NCBI GenBank assembly: GCA_948099385.1
Contig: CANUEZ040000062.1
Coordinates: 5,511,501 to 5,575,500 of the forward strand
Length of the DNA stretch: 64,000 bases
Direction: 5' to 3'
Origin: Fasciola hepatica
Lineage: Eukaryota > Platyhelminthes > Trematoda > Plagiorchiida > Fasciolidae
Positions 1 to 12,480 of this stretch are shown here, piece by piece. Under the pieces are notes generated by a model. It searched no databases. It was given only the letters and a program-made list of their open reading frames with translations, and was not told where the DNA came from. The position numbers and the translations under genes were made by a program. The first letter of the stretch is position 1; each line of letters opens with the position of its first letter.

Positions 1-3000
1 TATTTGGAATCATGGTTCTTTTTCACAGATTGTTCCAGTCCTGTTCATTTATCGGTAGTCAGTGCCCGAGTTGGCTACTGAATTCCATTAACTTTTATTT
101 TCCCCTCAATCTGTACATTTTTTCTTTCTATAAATCTCTACGTGATCTGACTTAAACATTTTGTCCTTATTCTGTCTCTTTGAAGTCAATCACGCTTAGA
201 TTCCCTACCACAGACTTCTCTCATTTTATTTGGCTACTGTTCGTACCGGCAGTTTTTATGGAATATCTTTTTTCCCTTTTGACTGGTTAGTCGTCATGTT
301 ACTTCCTTTTATTGAGCCTCAGTGTAAAGCTATTCTCACATTCTGTTCATTGCATTCTTTTTCAGTCTATTCCTAGCTACACATGACCTTTAGCTGGTAC
401 AACAGCCGGGCGGCGTTTTGGTGCCCTTTCCGGCCACCAAACATTTTTGTCGACCGAAGGTCATCACAAGGTGCCAGAAGTAGTGATTTACTATACACTG
501 GATCTGACAGGTCATTATGGATTAACTTTCCCTGCTTTTCAGCCTGCGCTGGGATACAGTGACCATACAATAGACAATAGGGGTGAAGGCTTTAAACTGC
601 TCCGCCACTCCTACACCTGGAAGCCTGTCCTGTGTGGTTATTTCTCGCCGCCCCACTTTCGTTTCTCACCAGATCTGTGGGATCGTCCGGCATACTATGG
701 GCAGGCATCACAACTTACTGCCGTCCTAAGCCCGTCGTATCCAGTACTGATCTCTCCTGCCCGTTGCACGAACCATCATTGCATTACCTCACTTCTGGTA
801 CGAGTGAGACCTATCAACGCTGGATGCGGCTAGATCTGCTGTTCTCCACCTCTTGAAACTTCGGTTCAAAACGTTTTCTCAGTTCATTGGTATCCTATTG
901 TACGGCCCACTCTGATTTTCTTACAACCTGCGATTCCGTTTTTTACCACAAAGCTTCGAAGTTAATTTTTTCATCCGGCATTCCCCCTTTATGATCTCCC
1001 AAATTTTCTGCCCTAACCATTCCAAGCTTTGCCCTAAACGGGGTCGCGGCTCATTCGCTCCTTTTGCTGCTACCTTATGTTTATTCATTTGAGTATCAAG
1101 GTAAGTACCGCGCTTTTTATTAGCTTTTGAGTACTCAGTCTTGCAATCACTCATTCTTTGGGTTTCCTGGAATATTCCACCTTTATTATTGATAATAATT
1201 CGTGCATAACCTTGCTACCCTCCCTGGGCGAGGAAATATAGGTGGAGTTTTGGGGGTACCATTGCAACATAGATAGTACATACGGTCGGCTTTTTGATCT
1301 GTGGCGGTCTAACCAGATATGGAAGTTCAAGTGGTCCAAAAGGAGAAAATTAGACATGTATAAAGTTCTCGGTGTGAAATTGGGTCGCAGAGCACTGTGG
1401 CATAAAGCTCTAGACAAGGCCCCCAACAAATGGTTTTTAAAGGTAGGAGCAAACACCGTAGATATACTACCAATAATCAGCAATTGATCAACCCATCTGG
1501 AGTTTTGATCACAGCGTTGGGACAAGCGGTGCAGTAAGCATCAGTAAATTTCTGAGTGGAGGGGGTGAAGGGAGAGAATTGCAGTGCGCAAGTGGTTCCA
1601 GCTGGTAAGTATAACCGATGAAGGCGACAGTCCTCTGCGGACTTGGATGGTTTGTGTGAATGAAGCGTAGGTAAAGGTCCAAACTAACAGCCAAGGGCTT
1701 ATCCCATATATGCTAATTAAGATGGTGAGTTACAATTTCTTCGGTGAAGGCATCTCGAGGAGGACTTGTCTATGAGATTCACGCTACGCTGCTGCCAGCC
1801 TGCGAAATTGCGGACATCGCACAGGCACTAAATAAGAAGTCAGATAGGTTTGCCACCTATAGTTAAAATGAGCCGGTGTGCGATACGCGGTTGGAGGCAG
1901 TGCATTATACGGAACAGAGTTGGTTACAATAGGGGATAAGGAATATGTTTTCCTCGATCATTGCCATGTTCTTTTCTTATGTTATTTCCGCCGCTACTGT
2001 TGTATTTGGCATCCACTGTTCCAATCATCAGCTTTTTTCTGCAAATATTCTTAGCTCCGTGAACAGTATAGAATTTATATTTGCCTCCTCTCCTCTGGCT
2101 TTTAGACAGCGCTTTCATTAGCCTTTCTTTCGTTACCTGACCCTCAGCACGCGTCCATTCCCAATGCATATGTTTCGCACAGCTACCAGATACCAAAACC
2201 TCCAAGCTCCCTAGCTAATCGACCCATTTTTCGCCACCTACCTCATTCTCTTCCTGCTCCTCTTGGTTTTGTGCCCTGATAGCAGTCTCCCATTGAAGAC
2301 TACTACTATCTGATATTGCCCTGATTGTCGTCACCGACTTCCTAGGCAAAATGATTTATTCATTATCGTGTACTTTTACCTCAGTGGCTTCAACGTATTT
2401 TTGGTGACCTTCATGCACGCTTTCAGTTTCCAGCGATATAAACTTGGTTTTACAGAAATTACCCCCTTACTTGAACTCGAAATCTACTAGATATCCCATT
2501 TAAATCCATCAACGTGTCCACATTAATTCGCTCTGTTACTCTTTCGTGCGTATACTTTTCTGGCACGTTTTCTCTCTTTCTTCACATATTTACCACGCGT
2601 TTACCAGACATTTGTCCCACGTTTGCCATACACTTGTTTACATTACCACCAAGTATCAGATCTCACTTTCATGTGACTTTTATCATGTACCCAGTAAGCT
2701 TCAGTCTCCTTCGATGTACACCTTTATCATAATTATTTAGGTGGGAATTAGGAGCAGCCCGGACAAAAGACAGCCTTCCATGGAAGTTGATGATGGCTCA
2801 CATTTAAATAATTGTTAAGGTGGAGGGCACGACTTTATGGGCTAAACTTGAATGACACGCTTTTTGCGCCAAACGGCAAGAATGGCATGGGGATGTCCTC
2901 GAGAGCTAATAACAGGGACTCCAAGAAAGCTTATTTTAAGGTGACCGGTTTATATAAGGGAGTTGAACATACGAGTGAGCCTCTATTCATATGCTTTTCT

Positions 3001-4076
3001 GGGCTAAGTTTATGTTGGCTCATTAAAGATCATTGCATAACGGGGAATTCCTTCAGACGGATTATAAGGAACTCAGTTTTTAGAATCCCAGGGACATCAG
3101 CCCGCAGGGCTGTTCATGGGAAGGTCGTGAACAGAGTTAAAGGTGAATAAACCGCGACGTACTTTTGGTCATTGTGTGGACAGAGCAGACAGAGAAAAAT
3201 ACTGAGTGCTTATGAATAACCTCTAAGTTATGGTGATGGTTAGAGGCGGCTTGCTTGACGGTACGACGTTGACACACAATTTGCCATATATAACAGAGCC
3301 GCGGTTTAATTCGGATAACCACGAGATATGATGCGAGGCATGGCTAAATGTTTCAGGCAAAGGCGGAATCCGATTCTTTGGGACAATTAGATAGAAGCGC
3401 ACGCGATAAGTTGTAGAGGAAAGTTTCAGGTCGATGCACTGTGGTAGCGCCCTCCAAGTTTAACCGCAGGCTCCGAATGCCGAGCCTACCAAATTCAGAT
3501 GTAGCTGGATGGAGAAGGTTAAATCATACACAAACTTCGCTCAAGGACTGCAGCGACCAGAGAATCAAACAGGATTGACGGATATCTTGTTTATCTTCGG
3601 AAAAATTAACTTTAAAAAGAAGGAGTGAATAAGCATAGGCAAAACGCCATGTGAATGAGGGATTCGGACCAGAAATCAAGCGACGGAAGGGGAATGTGAC
3701 ATCGGGTGTACAATAAAACAAGTCAGTCGACGAGGAAGGATGATAAGAGAGGCGACCGGGTATGAACAGGTAAACTTTGAGCGATTTTTTCCCATGATGG
3801 AAGGATTACGAGGCGTTAGCATAAAAACTTGAGCTGTGTGGTTGGTTGACTCGGAATGCTCAGCTACGACCATAGCGGAAGAAAACGGTTTGCTGAAGAA
3901 GAGATCAAATAAACGACAGGTATACTCTCATCTATTGATGTCTCTTTCGAAGGCTAGAGCAAGTGAGGTTAAAAAGGTGAAGTTTTGCTTAGCAAGCTTC
4001 TATGAGGTGGGTGAATATGGACAAGACATAATGGGTAGCAGCATCAAGAATTCGCAATGCAGCAGACGTACTTGAG
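1..4076. other. old non-coding sequence, nothing recognised
   Basis: All six frames are broken at random intervals. The longest open stretches (for example 447-833 on plus and 1151-1525 on minus) show no domain, no repeat pattern and no biased composition. The texture resembles very old retroelement debris, but I could not place any part of it in a family. Confidence 0.5.
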
Positions 4077-4355
4077 TGCAAGACTGTTTCGAGCAGTACT
4101 CATCCTATTCGCACGAATCAATAAACAGGACAACATCAATTCGTAGTTTCTGTGATACCGATTTATGAAATGGGCAAATTCACAAATGCATACAAACCTG
4201 AAATATTCGATCGCAAGGACGCCGGACGAGGCCTAAGTTCGCGGCTTGAGAAGACCAGCAAGTAAGCCATGCAGGTCCAACGAGTTATTCGCGGCTTTGA
4301 TGCAAATAAACAAAGGTTGACGCGCAAGTATATGTGCGGTACAATACACACAAAC
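4077..4355 (-). repeat. ancient solo LTR related to the BEL/Pao LTRs at 37.9 and 41.6 kb
   Basis: Read on the plus strand this segment aligns by eye with the 359-bp LTR of the young BEL/Pao element. Both share tcgagca, then cgaatc about 20 bases later, then ATTCGTAGTTTCT, then a block with atacaaa and gaacct-like words, and later aataaacaaa. Divergence is high and both ends are blurred, so the limits are approximate. No internal BEL coding sequence lies next to it, hence solo LTR. Orientation follows the intact element. Confidence 0.45.
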
Positions 4356-4579
4356 TACGTATATAAACAATTTTTATGAGGAAGCTAAGGTGTTATGGCT
4401 TCCTTGGAGGACTTTCCTCAATTAGTTGGTACACCGATAATGATCTCCTAACCTGTTGATCTACTATCCGTAATACGGAAGACAGTGAAATCATTTGTCC
4501 GAAGTGTTTTGGTAATGCTTCTTGGGGGAGGAACAACCTTATCGCCGACTAAGATCCCGGCTTCAGAAATGGCAGATTC

Positions 4580-4965
4580 TGTCCCATCGACATGCTGGCC
4601 ATTTTTACTGAGGTAAACGAGTGGCTACCGCCAGGGAGAGAAGGTGAAAGTTTACTACCCAAACATTCATAAGGTATTCAACAGAGTGAATCACAGGTAT
4701 CCTGTACAAAGGCTGCTGGATCGGCATGGCCATAAGGCAGGTTGAATAACTAAAAGCTCGCATAGCTCACAGCCGAATCTAAGTCAGATATAGGGCACCG
4801 TGCCCTCGATAGCGACAGCAAACCGTAGAGCAACTCGAGGGCCGGCACTGGGTCCAGCACTGCTCCTGATATATGTGAAAGAATTGAAGCGGGTAAGAAG
4901 ACCGCTTCGCTTCATGTTTGCATATAAAGAATGCTTCTGAGGTACATAGAACCTACTCAAATTCA
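4580..4965 (+). pseudogene. CR1-like reverse transcriptase remnant
   Basis: Frame-broken fragment of a non-LTR reverse transcriptase. Around 4585-4620 one frame gives DMLAIFTEV, matching the segment after the conserved HGF..SC motif. The next frame (4636-4700) gives YYPNIHKVFNRVNH, the counterpart of Y.DFSKAFD.VNH. Around 4835-4925 there is PALGPALLLIYVKELKR, the counterpart of GPVLFLLFINDL. The catalytic FADD motif expected next is not legible. At least two frameshifts separate the pieces. Cytoplasmic or nuclear target-primed reverse transcription is the family function; this copy cannot perform it. Confidence 0.6.
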
Positions 4966-6915
4966 GTGAGACCCAATTGCTCTCTGCCGGTGGTCCGGGT
5001 CACCGAATAATCCGTTGAATAAGGACTAAAGCCCACGTCTGAGGCCGGGGAGTCCAGTTGATTACACCATTTACAACGGAATAACTCCTAACCAGTGGCC
5101 AGCAATGCGTGGTGAGTTTGTCGTTATCCAGAATTGGGGCATGTACTCGAAAGAAAGAAACGGGACTAATTTCGGTATTCCATTGCATTAGGTTAGCAAA
5201 CCGTGAAAGTACAAAACATACTTACCTCAGTAACAAGGCAAAAACGACTAAGTAAGGAGAGTTAAAGATCGAAGGCGTATAAGACCGGGGGCGGTCAACA
5301 TGACAAATTTCGAGGTCAAATCAAACCGGGTCACAGTCAAAGACAATGTGTGATGGAAAAACGACTGCTTTTGGATACTGCGAACAATATGAGCTGCTAA
5401 ACTTGCTGCATCGAATTGTAAATTCTCATCAAGGGAAAATGGGCATAAATGAGAAGCATTCAGTAGAAAGTGCCTCCGTGCGAATGACTCTGGTTGTGGC
5501 CGTCGTTGTTTTATTTATGCTGGTTGAAAGCCTCGGAACAAGGTTCACAGTCTACTGACAACTCAAACGGAGCCATATACTAGGTGGGCAGAACATTAAC
5601 ATCAAGGGACTCAAGGGCGTGGCCACCATCTTACAGGGCAGAGGTCCGAGCCCCCTTGCAGCACGCAATCCAGGAGTGGTCTTCGCCGTTTCTGCGTGCA
5701 CAGCTTCCCTCTGAAATAGGTCCAGAGATGGTTCATTGTAAGGGTTTTGGGCGTTGTGAAGGCCGCTGCCCGAAGATGACTGGCATTGATGGTGTAGTTG
5801 CTGCTCAGGATCGAGGCGGCTTGAGAGGAATTGATTGAGTCGTTGCGGCAGTTGAAAGTGGTAATGGCCGGAACGGTGCTCTTGTTTTCCCCCAGAGGAC
5901 TCTATGCCCCCTGTGGACAGAAGATGACACTAATCAGGCCGAAAAACAGCTAGACTATCGAAGCCAAGTCGTTCACTTGCAGGGACAAAACCTAGCAGAA
6001 TAAACTCACCGAGGGAGCGGTGGAAGCGCAAATGACGGCAGCGCTTAAAGAAAGTGGGAAGCAGCCGGCTAGCGCCTTTCTGGATTGTCCAGGAGTTTGC
6101 GAACTAAGTCCGGTCGTGATTCTTCAGCCTACTTCAATTTTCTTCTCCCTCATCGCCCTTTTCGTCATCAACTTGTTCCGTCCCAGTCTTTTTCTGCTTA
6201 CCTTAATACCTTCGGAAAATGCTCGTTCTTCTCCCCAGGTTCTTTATTACTTCATGGAAACTGACGGCTTGACATCCCTACGTTTGCCCAAGTGAGCCTG
6301 CCGGTTAACGAGCCCATACTCCATCGAAGTGATTCTTTTTGCTGCTTTCTTGGATGATTATCCCGGTATGTCGTTCTTACCGGCTACTAAAAGTCACGGG
6401 ATCCCAGGAAGTCGAAACATGGCAAGATCCAGGGGGTCTACGGGCACAAGAAGCTGGATTTTTTTGGCAGTGGCCATCAGTTCGATTCCCCGACCAAAAG
6501 AGTTGGAGAGAGGTCTACAATACAGCCACTTTACAAGGGCTGAAGCAGAGAAAGTTGCTAAAACCACCGTACTAAGAGCCCAATATGAGTGGTCTCAAAG
6601 GTGATGGAGAGTATTATGGGGACAGAATATCGATCCATGTATCAGCCGCTTATTCAGTTATGCCGGGTCATTGTAGGTTTGTAAGATATGTTCAACCGCG
6701 ATCAAACTCCCTAAATCCCTTGACGTTGCAACCAGGAATACTAACTGGGAAGGGTGAAATTGTACCCGAACTTCCAAAAAGCATCCAACTCCGCAAATTA
6801 CCGCCTCCTGCCTGAAGCCAGCTGCTTTCTGTTTAATCCCCAAAGTTGAAACTTGGATCTCGAAATTCATAACTGTAGAAAGCATCAACGCTGAAGTGGA
6901 GTGTTTTACGAGTGA
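4966..6915. other. unclassified sequence between RT remnants
   Basis: The short open frames here (5584-5838, 6020-6295, 6329-6604, all plus) show no recognisable motif. Part of it may be the eroded upstream half of the CR1 fragment at 6.92 kb, because that fragment starts abruptly in the palm domain, but I cannot trace it. Confidence 0.35.
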
Positions 6916-6919
6916 ACTT

Positions 6920-7165
6920 CTTGCCAGGTGTCGGCTTTCAGTAAAGAGGTCCCTACTGCTGAAGTACTTGAGCTAACTTTCTACAGAGTTAGAGGACCCC
7001 GTCTTCGTATTTGTCGGAGATGTTAAGGCGGTCGCATTCATGCCGGACGATGTCATCCAGATAAAACCGGACAGGGTATACCGGAGGCCAGCAGCATATG
7101 AGCTTTCACCGAATATTCACAAATGCACCCATTCAGCGAGTGACAGATGGATACGGTCACTGGGG
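6920..7165 (+). pseudogene. CR1-like reverse transcriptase palm fragment
   Basis: One frame holds the palm region around the catalytic motif. It reads PVFVFVGDVKAVAF where intact copies have F.FADD.K.VG, so the first catalytic aspartate is lost (DD has become GD). It is followed at the normal distance by DRVYRRPAAYELSPNIHKC, matching DLGRVYQWS...LPLNLSKC of the element at 10.7-11.6 kb. An in-frame stop precedes the motif. The fragment is closest in wording to the minus-strand element at 10.1-14.4 kb and is probably an older relative. Confidence 0.6.
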
Positions 7166-8125
7166 TGATTGTGGCCACCGAGGCGGCAAGTGGAATTCCT
7201 ACCGGTGAGCAGAGTAAAAGGCTCAGAGTATTAACCACTGGTAACTCACAAACCAAGTAAACTCTTTCATACGGTAGCCCAAGCAGTCCCCAAATCCCCC
7301 TGGGAACTCAGAAGAAAAATAAGGACGAGAAGGCCAAAAGTTCTCTAGTCACAAAGGTTTTTGCGTGCACATCTGGAGAAGTGTTTCTCCTCTTTACGGC
7401 ACTACATGGCGAAAGACAAAGTTCACGGAGATGATGTAGAGACAATTCGTGAGATTTTTTGCTTACTCACGGGGTCCAGCTATGAGCAGTAGCCCCAAAG
7501 GCCCAACCAGTAGCGACCTGAAAATGACCAAGTTCGAATGTGGTAATTCGTGATCAGTAATAATTGTAGTTCAATGTAACCCGTTAGTACTTAGTTCTAT
7601 GGGGTTTGCTTTTTGTTCGATGCAACAGAGCCGTTCTTCTTTGCCTTCCTGTTTTAAGGACAAATAACCTCCCTCCGTTGAAACACATTTGACCGCTTTA
7701 CTTGCTGATGGTTAAACCTTTAGCTGCCGTAGCTGGTATCGCGTCCGGCATCACTTCCTTACGTAAAAAAGATCGACAGTGTTTCAATACGGGCAGTTCT
7801 TCAACTATCTTACCGACTTCCACCGTCTTTGGCGACCGGTGGAACCCTTATCTTCTTTTCGGTCCTTTATATCATTCTTTGGGTTTGGTTAGTAAGGGGT
7901 GTCGGTAGTAATAAATCAGTCGGCTCCAGTGCTTGCTAATCTTTTTGTAGGTTCTCGAGTACCGGTAGAACACCAACAACTTCAGACTGTGGTGACTCAG
8001 TTCTTTCTAGGTCAGATTTCCCATTTTTAATCGCATTGATTTTTAGTTTTTTTCGCCCGTTTCTTAGGTCGCTCTCGGGGCTCAGTTAGCTACTGGTATC
8101 CAGAGTACCAAAAACTTACACCCCC
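7166..8125. other. unclassified spacer between RT palm and C-terminal fragments
   Basis: The distance from the palm fragment to the next CR1 fragment is about 1 kb, roughly 600 bp more than in the intact copy at 45.1 kb. Either extra sequence has been inserted here or the two fragments come from separate copies. No coding signal is seen in the spacer. Confidence 0.3.
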
Positions 8126-8129
8126 GGAA

Positions 8130-8462
8130 ATTATAAGACATCGAGCAGGCCTCATAGATACCTTCAAAACAATGAAGGGAATGATGAACATGGGTGGAGA
8201 TGATTTTATTGTCCAAAGGTCAGCATATTATTCCAAGGACGAGCCCTTAACTTATGAAAGGGGAGAGTGGAAGCTACACCGAGAGAAAACGCTTTTCTAT
8301 TAGGGCAGCCAGTGATTAAAATAGGCAACCGAACTTAGTGGTTGCAGCGTCGACTGCAAACGGTTTCAAGGAACTTCCTCGCCGGAAATGGAACGTTGCA
8401 TTCAATGAGCGTGGATATCGAGGGGCGTTGCATTCCTGTTACACCCTGACCTTCACCGTCGT
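8130..8462 (+). pseudogene. C-terminal part of a CR1-like ORF2
   Basis: The segment begins with RAGLIDTFKTMKGMMNMG, the counterpart of the RGDLIETFKVMKGF motif that lies after the thumb in the intact copy. About 200 bp later VVAASTANGFKELPRRKW matches the end of ORF2 (WN.LP..VV....V..FK..LD..W). Frameshifts separate the two. This is the far C-terminal region, which is characteristic of CR1/L2-type elements. It is probably the tail of the same decayed copy as the 6.92 kb fragment. Confidence 0.6.
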
Positions 8463-9085
8463 TGCTTGTTCAGCCACAGATCTACTCTAGCTCAGTATTT
8501 ATTACCTTTCATCTGCCTTATCATGTGTAAGTCTGTTAGCCATAACTCACTGCAACCCTTGACCTTACGGATGAGTGTCTGCAACCTGCCAGCATCTAAC
8601 ACCAATGGTCTGAGTATTTTGCCTTCTGTTTTCCTTCCAGTACCCAAGAGGAGACCTGAAACTTTCGCCTGTCTCAGCGCCATGAAGTCCACAATGCTTG
8701 CAGATCAGTAAACCGGGTGGTCCTGGCTCACTGCGGCAGGATTTACGCGAACTGAAGTCAGCCAAACTATGGGCCAGGGTGAGATACTTCCGTGTTGGAA
8801 AGATGCGGCGGTGGTGATACTTAAGAGCTCATATGGTTGGAAAAGCTGCACAGCTCCTCCCTTTGTCGGTATCCTTTCGAACACCACTAGCACCAGCGTA
8901 ACTTCAAGATCAACAGTTAAGCATCCTTAACCTCTCGATGCGAGGTTTATTATTCTGAGGAGCCGTTATCAGACGAGAACATTTTCCAGCTTACATCCCA
9001 ACAGCTAGCCTTGTTTGCTAGCTTTGGTAGGCTCATTTGACAGGGCTAACAAGGAAGCCAGTATATCAGAACTAACATAAACACT
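8463..9085. other. unclassified sequence
   Basis: No gene, structured RNA or repeat was recognised. Possibly includes the 3' untranslated part of the CR1 copy ending just upstream, but no pentamer tail is visible. Confidence 0.3.
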
Positions 9086-9262
9086 ACCGGCGGTGGTCTA
9101 GCCACTATCACCGTGAACTATGGACAATAGCGACTTGGGTTCGATTCCCGCCACTGCCGGTTACTTTCCCATTTAGCAGCTTTCCCTTGGCTGCGGCCCC
9201 CTTTCCTGAATTGCTGTGTACTGTTGTATAATAAATAAGAAAGGAAATAAAAAGAGAGTTTT
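9086..9262 (+). repeat. tRNA-derived SINE (tRNA-like head, unrelated body, A-rich tail)
   Basis: Positions 9089-9159 have the length of a tRNA. The first seven bases (GGCGGTG) pair with CACTGCC at 9152-9158 through six Watson-Crick pairs and one G-T pair. A near-consensus A box lies at 9094-9104 (TGGTCTAGCCA) and a perfect B box, GGTTCGATTCC, at 9138-9148. The T stem is partly mispaired and there is no proper anticodon loop, so it is not a working tRNA. A body of about 60 bases and an A-rich stretch (9220-9260) follow, which is the standard architecture of a tRNA-headed SINE. Confidence 0.55.
9094..9148 (+). promoter_or_regulatory. internal RNA polymerase III promoter (A and B boxes)
   Basis: The A box 9094-9104 and B box 9138-9148 have type 2 pol III spacing (about 33 bases between them). 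The B box is intact and the A box differs from TRGYNNANNNG only at its last base. It would drive transcription of the SINE; whether it is still active cannot be seen. Confidence 0.5.
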
Positions 9263-10104
9263 TTTATTTGTATCACCGATAAACGGATGTCTTTGGCTGA
9301 AGATCTGGTAACAAAGCTGACATTCCTCAAACATTACCGACCCGGCAGCACTTCCAGGCTCCCGAAGTCTAATTTCAGCTAGCAGTTTTATAGGTAGACT
9401 TGCTGCGGAAGTACACATGCTTATAGAAAGTTCCAAGAGTTAGGTTTTTCCGATATTCCCGACCCTTTACCCCTGTTGGCGGTGCGGGATGTTATCGTCA
9501 TTGCTTGCAATACGGCACCCCACCCGTTTTATTGCATCAGGCTACATAAGCATACACGAAGCGAAGACAGTCCTTTATTTTTCGAGCTCATAGGTGAAAG
9601 AGGGCGGCAGAATTTATCAGTAATCGGAGGGTTTTAGCCGAGGATTCTTCCTTTAAGACTGTTAGAATGGATACTAAAAGAACATGTTTACAGAGGAAGG
9701 TTTCCAGATTGTCGAATAACGAAGACAATTCAGTTACTATCTTGGGTCTCCAATCCCCATCATCGGAAATGAAGCCACACGTAAGGGTCTCCGTTGCCCC
9801 AGCGAATTCGCCTCGTAACCCTTAACTGGTAACTGCAGATTCAGATGAATCTATACCGCCATCACCGGCACAGCCTTCTAACAAATGATTTCCCGTAGAT
9901 CAAACAGCCAGCAACTTTCCAGGCCAGAGCGTCGCGTCACCCCCTGGTCTCACAAATTCCCTCTTTCAGGGCACATCCACTAAGCCAGCGAACCGCCTAA
10001 CAGGTGGTTTTACTAATCCCCTCGATTTTCCATTGAACGCTACAGTAACCTCGGTGGAAAACGCAATCGTCCCCCCCCCAGAATAACACCGGCTACAAGC
10101 TGGC
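9263..10104. other. unclassified sequence between SINE and CR1 element
   Basis: No coding or structural signal was recognised. A run of eight C near 10,072-10,079 lies just outside the 3' end of the CR1 element. Confidence 0.3.
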
Positions 10105-10125
10105 CAACTCAATTCAATTCAGTTT
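10105..10125 (-). repeat. CR1 3' pentamer tail
   Basis: On the minus strand the element ends with about three units of a CTGAA/TTGAA pentamer. The young copy on the other strand ends with the perfect form of the same pentamer at 46,723-46,743. Short direct repeats at the extreme 3' end, in place of poly(A), are typical of the CR1/L2 group and are probably the primer site for target-primed reverse transcription. Confidence 0.6.
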
Positions 10126-10439
10126 GGTTCCAGGACTTAGCTGCGGGATGTTTGAATGTTCAGATTCTTGCTCCTGTGAGGTCCTGAGATACCCCGGTGC
10201 TTTGAAAAATGGGAGAGACCGCTGTTCTTCTATACTTGGCTATAATCTGAGAGGGTTCAGTTTAGGTCTCCAACCTCCTTCCTCTCCATCAGCCTTCCGG
10301 ATCACAGTTGGACACGCTTCACGGTCATTCTCCCCGGTTGTAAGAATGGTATAGAAACGGTGATGGGTACGAAATCAGGGTTCCACTAAGGTTGGAGTGA
10401 GAGGAACCAATCAGTTGCCTACAAAAACGGTGGTAGACT

Positions 10440-11859
10440 CCCAGTCACACTTCTCTCATCCATACCTCATCTAACCTCTCTTTGATCTCAGACACTGTGC
10501 TGCGCCTACCACATTCCCCGTCGGCCTATTCTGGTCATTAGCTACCCTCGCTGCAAAAGACCGACTTCTGATTCTAGACAAGGTTCCTTCTTGCTTACTT
10601 GTCAGCACATGCCTAATTGGGCAGCCATTCCCACGCAGCTCAAATGAGGCCCCTCTCTGACCTCTTACTTCTGTGAATCATTTTAGTATTTTGAAGGCCA
10701 CTATGAGGTCACCTCGTCTTCTTCTTCTTTCTGGGGAAAATAACCTTTGTTGCTCCAACCTCCGTTCGCAGCACGAGTGTTCTGCGAACCGTCGAGTGAA
10801 TTGCCGTTGTAGCTGCCCGGGAGCCTTGACATCCCCCACCAAATGTAGCCTCCAAGCTTGGACACTGTTTTCTAGATGAGATCTCACAAAAGCCCCGTAC
10901 GATAGCAATAAGGTCCTCGGTTTCCGAGAGCTGGCATCTCTCCTCATCTGGTGCGCGGTCGTACGTGTTTTCTGCATTACGTTCTGGCATTGGCGACTTG
11001 GCTTTAGATCAGAGCTTACAATCATCCTTAGGTCCCGGGCTTCTGTGGTCTGAGCTAGCCCTTCTCGACTGTCCGGTGGCCCCGTATATCGAGTGGGCCG
11101 GGATACTTCCTCCTTGATGAAATGCTGGCATTTGCTCAGATTGAGAGGAAGGTCACACGCTGCTGACCACTGGTACACCCTACCTAGATCACCCTGAACC
11201 GCCTCATCATCTGGTACTCCTACCATCTTGAAGTCGTCGGCAAACGAGAAGCTTGGGTTTTCCAACCCGTCTGCCAGATCATAATTGTACATCAGGAACG
11301 ACGAAGGTCCCAGGACTGACCCCTGCGGAACGCCACTACGCAGTCTTTCATCGTCCGACAAGCAGCCTTCCACTCTCACTCGGAAAACTGTCTCGCTTAG
11401 GCTTTGTGCAATCCACTTTTGCATTCCTCCCGTAAGTTGAAACAATTCCACCTTTGCTTCGAACAGTCTGTGGTTAACCGAATCAAATGTCTTTTGAAAA
11501 TCCAGATAACTGGCTTCCACCCGTATTCCTCGATCAACTCGACTGGTGACCTCATCCAAGAAGCTTGTTAGGTTGGAGATACAAGACAGCTTGTGCCAGA
11601 ACCCGTGCTGGTTGGCAGCCACCAACTTGTTCCTCCTTAAATCCCTCACTATTTTATTTCATAGTGTTCTCTCGAGAATTTCAAGCACCGCTGACGTCAA
11701 GCTACGCGGCCAGTAACTGGTACTTGTGTCTATTTCTTCACCTTTATAAAGGGGTGTGATGATCAATACAAGCAAGTCTTTAGGTGGTACACTGTTGTCC
11801 AGTTTTGCGACGAGCAGCTTAGCTGGTGGCTCAGCCAGGATGGATGCTAGTGACTCCAT
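10440..11859 (-). pseudogene. CR1-like reverse transcriptase and C-terminal domain (ORF2, 3' half)
   Basis: Fingers: 11,859-11,659 includes ITPLYKGEEIDTSTSYWPRS and LEILERTL, matching the NYRPVSLTS...LE motif. After one in-frame TGA the frame runs open for 323 codons (11,649-10,678): NQHGFWHKLSCISNLTSFLD, the catalytic YLDFQKTFDSVNH, SGVPQGSVLGP, the active-site FSFADDFKMVG and LPLNLSKCQHF. Near the end ERRRRRGDLIVAFKILK marks the C-terminal domain, which continues past one stop to about 10,440. Both aspartates of FADD are kept. A frameshift at 11,859 separates it from the upstream linker. It performs target-primed cDNA synthesis in living relatives; here it is inactive. Confidence 0.8.
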
Positions 11860-12480
11860 TATTGCTGGGTGGACGTCATCCGGCCCGCCGTCTTAGATAC
11901 GTCCAGCTGCTTCAGACTGTTCAACATCTCTCCAGCTTCGATTTTTCCGTCCTCCATTCCTGAGACCTCACGGCTTCCGGTTGCAGGGAGCCCCTGAGCA
12001 CCCAGATCCTGTCCATATATCTGCTGATGGAATTCCAACAGGGTCTCTGCTTTTTCTTTCCTGCTTGTCACCCGCCCTCCCTGTGGGTTCCTGACTCCGT
12101 CCAGGGCCTTCCCTATTGCTGCCTTAGATAGAGAGTAGTTGTAGTACTCTTTTGCATTGCCTTCGGCGTCCCGCATAATACCTTAGTCTCAGTTGTTCCT
12201 GCGCTGTTTCTGCATCTGAGATATTCTAGTTCTGGCTGCCTCGAAAGGAAAAAGGCCGGTAGCCGTTGGTACTTCTTTACCTTTTGAATGCTCTCCGCTT
12301 TTGCTTAAGAGTCTTTCTCACTTGGCTCGTACACTACGATGGCTATCCGCTTCGTTTGAATTTTCCAGGTTGTGCGGCTCCTGTTATGTCCAGCAGTCTG
12401 CTCTTGATCCAACTCCATTGGTGTCCTACTTTGTGGCCATCGCTCACTATATCCCAATCTATCCGGAGGCCCAGTTCTAC
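11860..12480 (-). pseudogene. ORF2 linker between endonuclease and reverse transcriptase
   Basis: The frame 12,176-11,859 is open and includes EAGEMLNSLKQLDVSKTAG, the counterpart of the E...L..LD..K..GPDG segment that leads into the RT fingers. It ends in a stop followed at once by the next RT frame, so a frameshift lies at 11,859. The stretch 12,180-12,480 is also ORF2-like but broken by several stops. Confidence 0.55.

Noticed and set aside
9089..9159. A functional tRNA gene
   Set aside because: T stem mispaired, no normal anticodon arm, and attached to a body and A-rich tail: a tRNA-derived SINE fits better.
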